Shown here piece by piece: positions 56,723 through 64,000 of a stretch of DNA of 64,000 nucleotides. How positions within the stretch are numbered: the stretch's first letter is position 1; each line of letters starts with the position of its first letter. Source of the stretch: Helicobacter sp. MIT 21-1697 (lineage in GTDB: Bacteria > Campylobacterota > Campylobacteria > Campylobacterales > Helicobacteraceae); assembly GCF_026241255.1 (NCBI RefSeq), contig NZ_JAPHNC010000005.1:1-64000 (forward strand), given 5' to 3'. The notes beneath the pieces are model-generated. The model was not told the origin of the DNA. It did not search any database and saw nothing but the letters and a program-made list of their open reading frames with translations. A program made the translations under genes and the position numbers.

Positions 56723-57540
56723 CAGCTTTTGCTCAACTTATCGCAAATATTGCTCAAAAACCTATTCAAACAGATGTATCAAATTGTGCATTACTTATTA
56801 GTTTTGGCTATCTATGGCAAAAACCGCTTAAAAACCCAAATACACCGCTTTTTATTTTGCATCCACTCTTTGCACCTTGCAATCCATCATCACAATCTCA
56901 CACATTGCGTTATGAAATTGGCACAGAATTTGGTGTAGTATGGCTTTTAGCCTATATTCTTGCCCCCTTATTAAAAAAACAAAGCGACAACATAAGTAAG
57001 CTTAAAGACAAACTTAAAAATCTTGATGTAGGCTTCCTCTCTTCAGAAACCAACCTCTCTGAAGAGGAATTAGAGCAAATAAGAGAAATTTTGTGTTCTT
57101 CTAGCTCTGTTGGCATAGTATTGGGAGAAGAATTAGCCACGCACCCACACACGCAAGATATTGCTCTAGTTTTAGGCATACTTGGCACAAGCAATAAAAT
57201 AGAGTTTATTATGCCTCAACTTAAAAATCCCATTATGCCTCATAGCACACATATAGAAAATACTACACTTAGTGTATGTGAGGAGCTTCCAGAATCAAAT
57301 GGACATTTTATTTATATCCTTCCCTCAAATATATCAATGCCCATTCTCAAAACACCGCCACTTTTTGCACCTGCACTCAAACTTAATAACCAACAAAAAG
57401 TTGTGCTTAAATTTGAATCTCAACACATTCCTACAAGCTGTGAATATGATAGCACCTTAAAAGGAACAATCGCACTTTTATATATGCCAAAAACTCAAGA
57501 TATAGGCTATCCTTACAAAAAAGTAGAGGTAATATTATGA
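56719..57540 (+). CDS. Subunit in the NuoF position (campylobacterial type)
   Basis: A 273-residue protein without the NADH/FMN-binding glycine motif and without the 4Fe-4S cysteine motif of NuoF. The ATG at 56719 follows AGGAG. It matches H. pylori HP1265 in position. With the NuoE-position protein it replaces the NADH dehydrogenase module. Part of the middle is acidic and helical (SSETNLSEEELEQIREIL). Confidence 0.8.
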   Translation: MTAFAQLIANIAQKPIQTDVSNCALLISFGYLWQKPLKNPNTPLFILHPLFAPCNPSSQSHTLRYEIGTEFGVVWLLAYILAPLLKKQSDNISKLKDKLKNLDVGFLSSETNLSEEELEQIREILCSSSSVGIVLGEELATHPHTQDIALVLGILGTSNKIEFIMPQLKNPIMPHSTHIENTTLSVCEELPESNGHFIYILPSNISMPILKTPPLFAPALKLNNQQKVVLKFESQHIPTSCEYDSTLKGTIALLYMPKTQDIGYPYKKVEVIL

Positions 57541-60005
57541 GCAAAATTACTATCACAATCAATCATCAAAATGTCTCTTGTGTTGAGGGTGAAAGCATCT
57601 TGCAAATAGCCCGTAGAGAAGGGATTGAGATACCTGCAATTTGTTATCTTTCGGGCTGTTCTCCAACAATGGCTTGCAAACTCTGTATGATAGATGTTGA
57701 TGGCAAACGCAATTATTCTTGTAATACCAAAGCTAAAGAGGGTATGAATATACTGACACATACACCCGAAATCAATGAAGAACGCAATGCTATTATGCAA
57801 AGCTATGATGTCAATCACCCACTTCAATGTGGCGTATGCGATAAAAGTGGCGAATGCGAATTACAAAACTACACACTTAAAATGAATGTTACAAACCAAC
57901 AATACAGCATAAAAGAAAGTGATAAACCACACAAATCGTGGGCAAAAGCTGTATATGACCCTAATTTATGTATTATGTGTGAGCGCTGTGCAACAACTTG
58001 TAAGGACAATCTAGGCGAAGCGAATCTTAAAGCGCAAAAAGCAGATTTAGAGCCACTTGATGCAGCATTATGGAAAGAAAAAATGCCAAAAGATGCTCTA
58101 AGCGTATGGTCAAGAAAACAAAAAGCACTTATTGAATTTGTGGGTAATACGCCTTGTTTTGATTGTGGAGAATGTATCAGCGTATGCCCTGTTGGTGCTT
58201 TAAGCACAAATGATTTTAAATATAAAGCGAATGCGTGGGAACTTAAAAAAATAGAATCTACTTGTATCCACTGCGCTATGGGGTGCAAGATTACCTATGA
58301 AGTCCGCCATAATGATACACTTGGCACACCTCATATTTATCGTGTAAAAAATGATTTTTATTTTAATCCTATCTGTGGGGCTGGACGATATGCTTATGAT
58401 ATTACTTCTAGCACCAAACCTACACAAAATCTACAATCTGCTATTGAAGCATTCAAAAAAGCTCAAGCCATTAATGTAGGGAATCAAACAAGCAATGAAG
58501 AGGCGTTTGTGCTTAATCATCTTGCTAAATCTCTCAATCTCCGACTTCACAATCAAGAAGCCTTATATTTTAAAAACTTTATCAATGCTTTTCTCACATA
58601 CGCTCAAAAAACTACACTCAATCATCTTGATGATTTTAAACAATCCCAATCTGTTATTGTATTAGGAAGTGCAATCAATTATCAAGTGCCAACGCTACGA
58701 TATATGTTGAATAATAAATTAAAGCTTGTTAAAGGTTCGCAAGCAGTTTATATGCATCCGCTCAATGATAGCCTTATGCAATCTTTAAGCAAAAACCTAA
58801 CAACTATTGCTTATCACCCTGATGCATTAGGGATAGCTGTTGGAAGCATTGCTCTTGCGGCACTAGAGGAAAAAAAAATACAAACTGAAAATACAGAACT
58901 TACCGATATGTTAAAACCCCTCTTACAAAGCAAGCATACAATTAAAAAATCTATCAATAAAGAAGTAAAAAAGACTATCACAACCACCAATGACGCTGGC
59001 GAGGAAGTGAGCCAAGAAATCACACAAACCATTGAGGAAATACAAGAAGAAAGCGTATATCAAGCTCTTCTTGATGCCCATATAAGTGCAGAACATTTCA
59101 TTGTTTTAAAAGATATGCTTAAAACTCCACCGCTCCTCATACTTGGCTCTGACATATATCAACATACCGAATCTAGGATTCTCGCACAAATACTTGGTAT
59201 CTTGGAGCGCGAAAACATACTTAAAGTGCTCCTTATTCCGCCATTTGCCAATGCACTAGGTTTGGCAATGATTTGTGATTTAAGTCCTGTCCAAAACGCA
59301 GGCTTCACTATTGGATTCCGCGATAAGGGTGATTTTATTTGTGAATCTAACTTTATTGCAGATGATGAACTTCACAAAACTTCAGATAGCACACCTCATT
59401 TTATCCTTCCTGCACTCAATCAAATGGAGGGCACTTATACAAATATTGATTGTAGAATCTTACCTCTCAAACCTGCCCTACCCTTTGTTGGCTATGACTT
59501 AAGTGATATTGCCAAAGCCTTTGATATGAAAGGTGATTATCTCATTGACTATACAAGCCTTATTTGTGGGTGCGAGTTTGATGATTTTGAAAATAAATTT
59601 TTAAATGATGGCACAAATATGCGTGGCTACCGCTTCAAGAATCTTGCCCTCACGCCTCTTGCACCTGAAGATTCTCACGCACTCACACTTCCTACATATA
59701 AAACTTATAACGCCTATATGCTGCACTCTCCATCACAATTTAACACCTATACCGCTATGAGCAAGCATTTACAAAATAAAATAGGTATTTATGTCAGTCC
59801 TACTTTCTTAGAAGAGCTTGGATTAAATGAGGGGGAATATATCACGCTTTCAGATTCTCAACACAATATAAGTGGGGCTGTATTTATTGACTATCATCTC
59901 AATGAGCCTTACTTCCTTATCAATCCTATGCTTAGCGGTGCAGATAAGATTTTTTCCTCAAATCAATGGACTAATGTGCATATTTCACATAAGGAGCAAG
60001 TATGA
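57537..60005 (+). CDS. nuoG: Complex I subunit NuoG
   Basis: An 822-residue iron-sulfur subunit. The N-terminal 2Fe-2S domain has YLSGCSPTMACKLCMIDV. HxxxCxxC-type ligands are in NHPLQCGVCDKSGECELQNY, and 4Fe-4S ligands in CIMCERCATTCKDN, CFDCGECISVCPVGAL and CIHCAMGCK. The rest is a molybdopterin-oxidoreductase-like domain without visible Mo ligands. In this species the electron input must come from the unusual NuoE/F-position proteins. Overlaps nuoF and nuoH by 4 bases. Confidence 0.95.
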   Translation: MSKITITINHQNVSCVEGESILQIARREGIEIPAICYLSGCSPTMACKLCMIDVDGKRNYSCNTKAKEGMNILTHTPEINEERNAIMQSYDVNHPLQCGVCDKSGECELQNYTLKMNVTNQQYSIKESDKPHKSWAKAVYDPNLCIMCERCATTCKDNLGEANLKAQKADLEPLDAALWKEKMPKDALSVWSRKQKALIEFVGNTPCFDCGECISVCPVGALSTNDFKYKANAWELKKIESTCIHCAMGCKITYEVRHNDTLGTPHIYRVKNDFYFNPICGAGRYAYDITSSTKPTQNLQSAIEAFKKAQAINVGNQTSNEEAFVLNHLAKSLNLRLHNQEALYFKNFINAFLTYAQKTTLNHLDDFKQSQSVIVLGSAINYQVPTLRYMLNNKLKLVKGSQAVYMHPLNDSLMQSLSKNLTTIAYHPDALGIAVGSIALAALEEKKIQTENTELTDMLKPLLQSKHTIKKSINKEVKKTITTTNDAGEEVSQEITQTIEEIQEESVYQALLDAHISAEHFIVLKDMLKTPPLLILGSDIYQHTESRILAQILGILERENILKVLLIPPFANALGLAMICDLSPVQNAGFTIGFRDKGDFICESNFIADDELHKTSDSTPHFILPALNQMEGTYTNIDCRILPLKPALPFVGYDLSDIAKAFDMKGDYLIDYTSLICGCEFDDFENKFLNDGTNMRGYRFKNLALTPLAPEDSHALTLPTYKTYNAYMLHSPSQFNTYTAMSKHLQNKIGIYVSPTFLEELGLNEGEYITLSDSQHNISGAVFIDYHLNEPYFLINPMLSGADKIFSSNQWTNVHISHKEQV

Positions 60006-61000
60006 GTGAATTAACAGGTGGCATTATTGAATGTGTATTAAAAATTATTATTGTCTTGCTCATATTCTCCGCGCTTGCAGGTTTTGGCACTTATTTAGAA
60101 CGCAAAGTGCTTGGATTCTTCCAAAGACGTATTGGACCAAACTATGTAGGACCTTATGGATTGTTACAAGTGGTTGCTGATGGAATCAAGCTCTTTACAA
60201 AAGAAGATATTATCCCTCAAAATGCTATTAAACCTATTTTTATTCTTGCGCCATCAATCGCTGCTATTACAGCATTTATTGCTATGGCACCTATACCTTT
60301 TTTACCTGAATTTGAGATTTTTGGCTATGTCGTGCGCCCAATTATTGCTGATATTAATGTGGGGATTCTCTTTGTGCTTGCCGTAGGCTCTTGTGGGATT
60401 TATGCACCGCTTCTTGCAGGATTGAGTTCAGGGAATAAATGGTCTCTCATTGGTGGGGCTAGAGCTGCTATACAATTTTTAAGCTTTGAGGTTATTACTA
60501 TACTCTCTCTCCTCGCACCCCTTATGATTATAGAATCTCTCTCGCTTGTAGATATTAACAATTATCAACAAGGCAGTATGCTTGATTGGCTTATTTTTAA
60601 GCAACCTCTTGCATTTGTGCTATTTATCATTGCAGCCTATGTAGAGCTTAACCGCACACCTTTTGATTTGCTAGAGCACGAAGCCGAGCTTACAGCAGGA
60701 TTTGCGACAGAATATAGCGGTTTAAAATGGGGTATGTTCTTCATTGGCGAATATGCTAATATGTTTGCCACTGCCTTTATCTTAAGCCTTGTTTTTTGTG
60801 GCGGATTCAATGATTGGGGCTTTATCCCGGGTGGAATTGCTATTTTGCTTAAAGTATGCTTCTTTATTTTCTTATTTATGTGGGTAAGGGCTACTTTCCC
60901 CCACGTGCGACCCGACCAACTTATGCGTATGTGCTGGAAAATTATGTTGCCTCTTGCATTGCTTAATGTGCTTATCACGGGCTGTATTTTACTATTCTAG
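60002..61000 (+). CDS. nuoH: Complex I subunit NuoH
   Basis: A 332-residue membrane subunit with about eight helices that lines the quinone tunnel. Motifs include [18 protein letters not shown], the Glu-rich [16 protein letters not shown], and [14 protein letters not shown]. Coupled to nuoG. Confidence 0.97.
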   Translation: MSELTGGIIECVLKIIIVLLIFSALAGFGTYLERKVLGFFQRRIGPNYVGPYGLLQVVADGIKLFTKEDIIPQNAIKPIFILAPSIAAITAFIAMAPIPFLPEFEIFGYVVRPIIADINVGILFVLAVGSCGIYAPLLAGLSSGNKWSLIGGARAAIQFLSFEVITILSLLAPLMIIESLSLVDINNYQQGSMLDWLIFKQPLAFVLFIIAAYVELNRTPFDLLEHEAELTAGFATEYSGLKWGMFFIGEYANMFATAFILSLVFCGGFNDWGFIPGGIAILLKVCFFIFLFMWVRATFPHVRPDQLMRMCWKIMLPLALLNVLITGCILLF

Positions 61001-61008
61001 GAGAGCAA

Positions 61009-61641
61009 ATGAAATTGCACAATGATTATCGTCTTTTAACTCCTCGCATTAACCGCGACAAACAATCTTTTCTTGCACGTGTAATAATTACACTCAAAAC
61101 AACTTTTAGTCTTGATTTATTCAGCGGTTTAAAAACTGCACTTGGAGCATTTTTTTCATCAAAAGTTACTATACACTATCCTCTTGAAAGCGCTCCTTTA
61201 AGCCCAAGATATAGGGCTATCCATAAGCTTCAACGCCTTTTAGAATCTGAAAATGAACGTTGCATTGGTTGTGGGTTATGCGAAAAAATCTGCACAAGCA
61301 ACTGCATTCGTATTATTACCGACAAAGGAGATGATGGACGCAAAAAGATTCTCAATTATAGTATTAATTTTGGACGCTGCATTTATTGTGGGCTTTGCGC
61401 TGAAGTTTGCCCCGAACTTGCTATTGTGCATGGAGATTTGGTTGAAAACGCAAGCACACAAAGAGCTTTTTTTGGCTTTAAACCTCAACTCCTTGAACAC
61501 AAATCTTCACTCCTTGAATTTGGTGGATTTGGCTCTATCTCTATGAATGCTGATGAACGCGTAAAAAAAGTGCCTTTGAGTTATTGCAAAGATTCTCAAA
61601 TACCTTTAGAATCTGCACCACAGGAGAATACAAATGTTTGA
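61009..61641 (+). CDS. nuoI: Complex I subunit NuoI
   Basis: A 210-residue ferredoxin-like subunit with two 4Fe-4S motifs, [16 protein letters not shown] and [17 protein letters not shown], which relay electrons to NuoB. The C-terminus is polar. Overlaps nuoJ by 8 bases. Confidence 0.96.
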   Translation: MKLHNDYRLLTPRINRDKQSFLARVIITLKTTFSLDLFSGLKTALGAFFSSKVTIHYPLESAPLSPRYRAIHKLQRLLESENERCIGCGLCEKICTSNCIRIITDKGDDGRKKILNYSINFGRCIYCGLCAEVCPELAIVHGDLVENASTQRAFFGFKPQLLEHKSSLLEFGGFGSISMNADERVKKVPLSYCKDSQIPLESAPQENTNV

Positions 61642-62155
61642 AGCTATTACATTTTATCTTTTTAGCACATTATGCATTGTAAGTTTTCTTATTGTAGTTA
61701 CCTCAAAGCGTATTCTTTATGCAATGACAGCTCTTGCAAGTGGTATGATTTTTATCTCTGGGATATTCTTTGTGCTTGATGCAGAATTTTTGGGTGTGGT
61801 GCAAATTATTGTGTATAGTGGCTCTGTTGTAGCACTTTACGCATTTGCAATGATGTTTTTTGACACTTCTAAGGATATTATAGAATCTCATAAAAATGAA
61901 TGGATAGTTTGCATATTATGCTTTGGCATAGCATTGGTGCTTGTATGTATATTTGGTATGCCATTGCTTGGAAGTAATCTTGAAGTAGTTGCAGATTCTC
62001 AAAATCTACTCAACATCACAGAGATGAATAATATCCAAATGATTGGTTATGTCATCTTTACTAAATATCTCATTCCCTTTGAAATAGCGGCATTTATGCT
62101 GCTTGTGGCAATGGTTGTTGGGATTATATTAAGCATTAAAAGGAGTGAGCAATGA
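61634..62155 (+). CDS. nuoJ: Complex I subunit NuoJ
   Basis: A 173-residue membrane subunit with five helices. The conserved helix [20 protein letters not shown] is intact, including the pi-bulge Tyr/Ser/Gly region. Overlaps nuoK by 4 bases. Confidence 0.95.
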   Translation: MFEAITFYLFSTLCIVSFLIVVTSKRILYAMTALASGMIFISGIFFVLDAEFLGVVQIIVYSGSVVALYAFAMMFFDTSKDIIESHKNEWIVCILCFGIALVLVCIFGMPLLGSNLEVVADSQNLLNITEMNNIQMIGYVIFTKYLIPFEIAAFMLLVAMVVGIILSIKRSEQ

Positions 62156-62454
62156 TTAGCCTCAATCATTATTTATTGCTATGCGCAATACTTTTTTGCA
62201 TAGGGCTGTTTGGTATTTTAAGACGAAGCAATATCTTAATGCTATTTTTCTCAACCGAAATTTTGCTCAATGCCATTAATATTGGCTTTGTTGCCATAGG
62301 TTCATATCTCAATGATTTAAATGGTGAGATTTTTGCACTTTTTATCATTGCTATTGCAGCATCAGAAATTGCTGTTGGATTAGGGCTTGTTGTTATTTGG
62401 TATAAAAAGCATCGTACGCTTGATATTACCACACTTCAAAATCTTAAAGGATAA
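62152..62454 (+). CDS. nuoK: Complex I subunit NuoK
   Basis: A 100-residue subunit with three helices, conserved Glu in FSTEILLNAINI and in AIAASEIAVGLGLVV, which form part of the proton path. Coupled to nuoJ by ATGA. Confidence 0.96.
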   Translation: MISLNHYLLLCAILFCIGLFGILRRSNILMLFFSTEILLNAINIGFVAIGSYLNDLNGEIFALFIIAIAASEIAVGLGLVVIWYKKHRTLDITTLQNLKG

Positions 62455-62456
62455 AT

Positions 62457-64000
62457 ATGAGATTCTCAAGTGAAATGCTTATTCAAATGGTATATATTGC
62501 GCTATTTGCGCCACTTATTGGGGCATTTTTTGCCGCTTTATTTGGACATAAAAAAAAGTGTTTATTTGCAGGTCTTGTTCCCACAATATTGCTTTTTTTC
62601 TCCCTATTGGCTTCTTGTATTCTCTTTTTAGAGATATATAGCTCTGGTGTAGTGATTCACATTGACTTGTTAGATTGGATTGAAGCAGGTAGTTTTTATA
62701 GTTCATTTGGCTTTATGATTGATACGATAAGTGTGAGTATGATGCTTGTTGTAAGTCTTGTATCTGCAATGGTGCATATTTATTCTATTGGTTATATGAA
62801 ACACGATGCAGGATTTAACCGCTATTTTAGCTATTTAAGTGCCTTTGTATTCTCAATGATGCTCCTTGTGATGAGTGATAATTTTCTTGGACTTTTTGCT
62901 GGCTGGGAGGGAGTAGGATTATGTTCTTACTTACTTGTAGGATTTTGGTATGAACGCCCTAAGGCAAATTTTGCCTCCATTGAAGCATTTGTAGCAAATA
63001 GAATCGCTGACCTTGCTTTAATTATTGGCATATTCCTTATTGCCTATCATTGCGAAAGTTTGAAATATGAGGAAGTATTCCTATCCTTAGAATCAAATAA
63101 TTTTGATATAAGCATATTGCTCTGGATTGGCGCATTGCTTTTTGTAGGTGCTATGGGCAAATCCGCACAATTCCCCTTTCACACTTGGCTTGCTGATGCA
63201 ATGGAAGGACCAACACCCGTATCTGCTCTCATACACGCAGCAACTATGGTAACTGCTGGCGTATATTTAGTTGTGCGTGCGCACCCACTTTACCAAATGA
63301 TACCTGATGTAGGATTCTTTATTGCTTCACTTGGAGCATTTGTAGCATTTTTCGGCGCAAGTATGGCACTTGTAAATAAAGACTTAAAACGCGTCATTGC
63401 TTACTCCACACTCTCGCAACTTGGATATATGTTTGTGGCTGCAGGGCTTGGAGCATATTGGATAGCACTTTTTCACCTTATTACACACGCATTTTTCAAA
63501 GCCTTACTCTTCCTTGGGGCAGGTAATGTAATGCACGCTATGGACGATAAACTTGATATTAGCAAAATGGGTGCTTTATACAAACCTCTGCGATGGACAA
63601 TGGTTATGATGAGTATTGCTTCAGTGGCTCTTGCAGGAATCTATCCCTTTGCAGGCTTTTTCTCTAAAGATTTAATTTTAGAAGTTGCCTTCAATAATCA
63701 TCTCTTTATATGGGCTACACTCTTTATAAGTGCTTTATTTACGGCATTTTATAGTTTTAGGCTTCTTATGCTCGTATTTTTTGTCAAAAAAAGACATCAC
63801 GACAATCCCCACGAAGCTTATCCTTATATGCTCCTTTCTATGCTTCCTTTAGCCATCTTAGCTATTGTTGCTGGAATGGGTGGAGTGCTTGAACATTTCT
63901 TAAGTAGCTTTTTGCCCCCTGTAACACTCTCTATCCCTCATCAAACACATATCCTCCTTATTGGTGCAACACTAGGATTTGTTTGCCTTGTAGCTCTCTT
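62457..64000 (+). CDS. nuoL: Complex I subunit NuoL (partial, runs off the window)
   Basis: An antiporter-like proton-pumping subunit. The first 514 codons are present and the frame is still open at the edge. The ATG at 62457 is two bases after the nuoK stop. Motifs include GWEGVGLCSYLLVGFWYERP, the proton-path Lys in AMGKSAQFPFHTWLADAMEG, and HAATMVTAGVYL. The remaining helices, nuoM and nuoN lie outside. Confidence 0.96.
   Translation, partial: MRFSSEMLIQMVYIALFAPLIGAFFAALFGHKKKCLFAGLVPTILLFFSLLASCILFLEIYSSGVVIHIDLLDWIEAGSFYSSFGFMIDTISVSMMLVVSLVSAMVHIYSIGYMKHDAGFNRYFSYLSAFVFSMMLLVMSDNFLGLFAGWEGVGLCSYLLVGFWYERPKANFASIEAFVANRIADLALIIGIFLIAYHCESLKYEEVFLSLESNNFDISILLWIGALLFVGAMGKSAQFPFHTWLADAMEGPTPVSALIHAATMVTAGVYLVVRAHPLYQMIPDVGFFIASLGAFVAFFGASMALVNKDLKRVIAYSTLSQLGYMFVAAGLGAYWIALFHLITHAFFKALLFLGAGNVMHAMDDKLDISKMGALYKPLRWTMVMMSIASVALAGIYPFAGFFSKDLILEVAFNNHLFIWATLFISALFTAFYSFRLLMLVFFVKKRHHDNPHEAYPYMLLSMLPLAILAIVAGMGGVLEHFLSSFLPPVTLSIPHQTHILLIGATLGFVCLVAL

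Noticed and set aside
1-64000. CRISPR arrays, insertion sequences, transposases or integrases
   Set aside because: None seen on reading both strands. The island near 18.6-24.1 kb has no visible integrase or attachment repeat.

Overview
The window is AT-rich, densely coded DNA of a Helicobacter, most likely an enterohepatic species of the H. hepaticus type. The evidence is gene order. Several blocks match remembered H. pylori neighbourhoods: addA-nhaA-yajC-secD-secF-DUF6394, cbpA-hspR-rarA, gyrA-HP0702-flgR, pyrD-M16 protease-dapA-SDR, ctpA...plsC, an HP1181-like MFS gene with ttcA, arsR-arsS-hemB-yebC and nuoA-L. The window also carries purQ, purS and purC, which H. pylori has lost, and fragments of a type VI secretion VgrG cassette, which fits an enterohepatic species. 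Ortholog names come from memory and motif reading, not from a database search.

Layout. 1-617: the tail of an unknown gene and an acyl-CoA thioesterase. 630-9849 (minus): two tandem nhaA antiporters, yajC-secD-secF, a small membrane protein and two lipoproteins. 9983-12898 (minus): addA. 13052-16473 (plus): cbpA-hspR-rarA and an outer-membrane protein, with a candidate HspR operator over the cbpA promoter. 16592-18607: two tandem DUF21/CBS membrane proteins. 18581-24122 (minus): an accessory island holding a VgrG that has only its spike, several unknown membrane proteins in paralogous pairs, broken genes and a duplicated 52-bp gene-start module. 24199-28513 (minus): flgR, an HP0702-like gene and gyrA. 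28650-30855: two transporters. 30885-39310 (minus): a TPR/glycosyltransferase-like protein, an OMP, lnt, a FabL-like reductase, dapA, an M16 protease and pyrD. 39476-45479 (minus): tRNA-Ala(GGC), plsC, a BatD-like protein, purQ-purS-purC, ctpA and a trypsin-like protein that seems to have lost its catalytic residues. 45623-49277 (plus): cyclophilin, MFS transporter, ttcA and two small conserved proteins. 49278-49686: a gene-poor stretch with strong nested hairpins, a candidate structured RNA. 49687-53469 (plus): arsR-arsS-hemB-yebC. 53598-64000 (plus): respiratory complex I, nuoA to a partial nuoL, with the short non-NADH replacements at the nuoE and nuoF positions.

The most unusual regions are the VgrG-linked island, the hairpin-rich intergenic region at 49401-49526 and the high frequency of AGAATC/GATTCT, which also occurs as inverted pairs after genes. 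Core genes are tightly packed with many 1-8 bp overlaps, which implies translational coupling within sec, pur, dapA-fabL-lnt and nuo operons.
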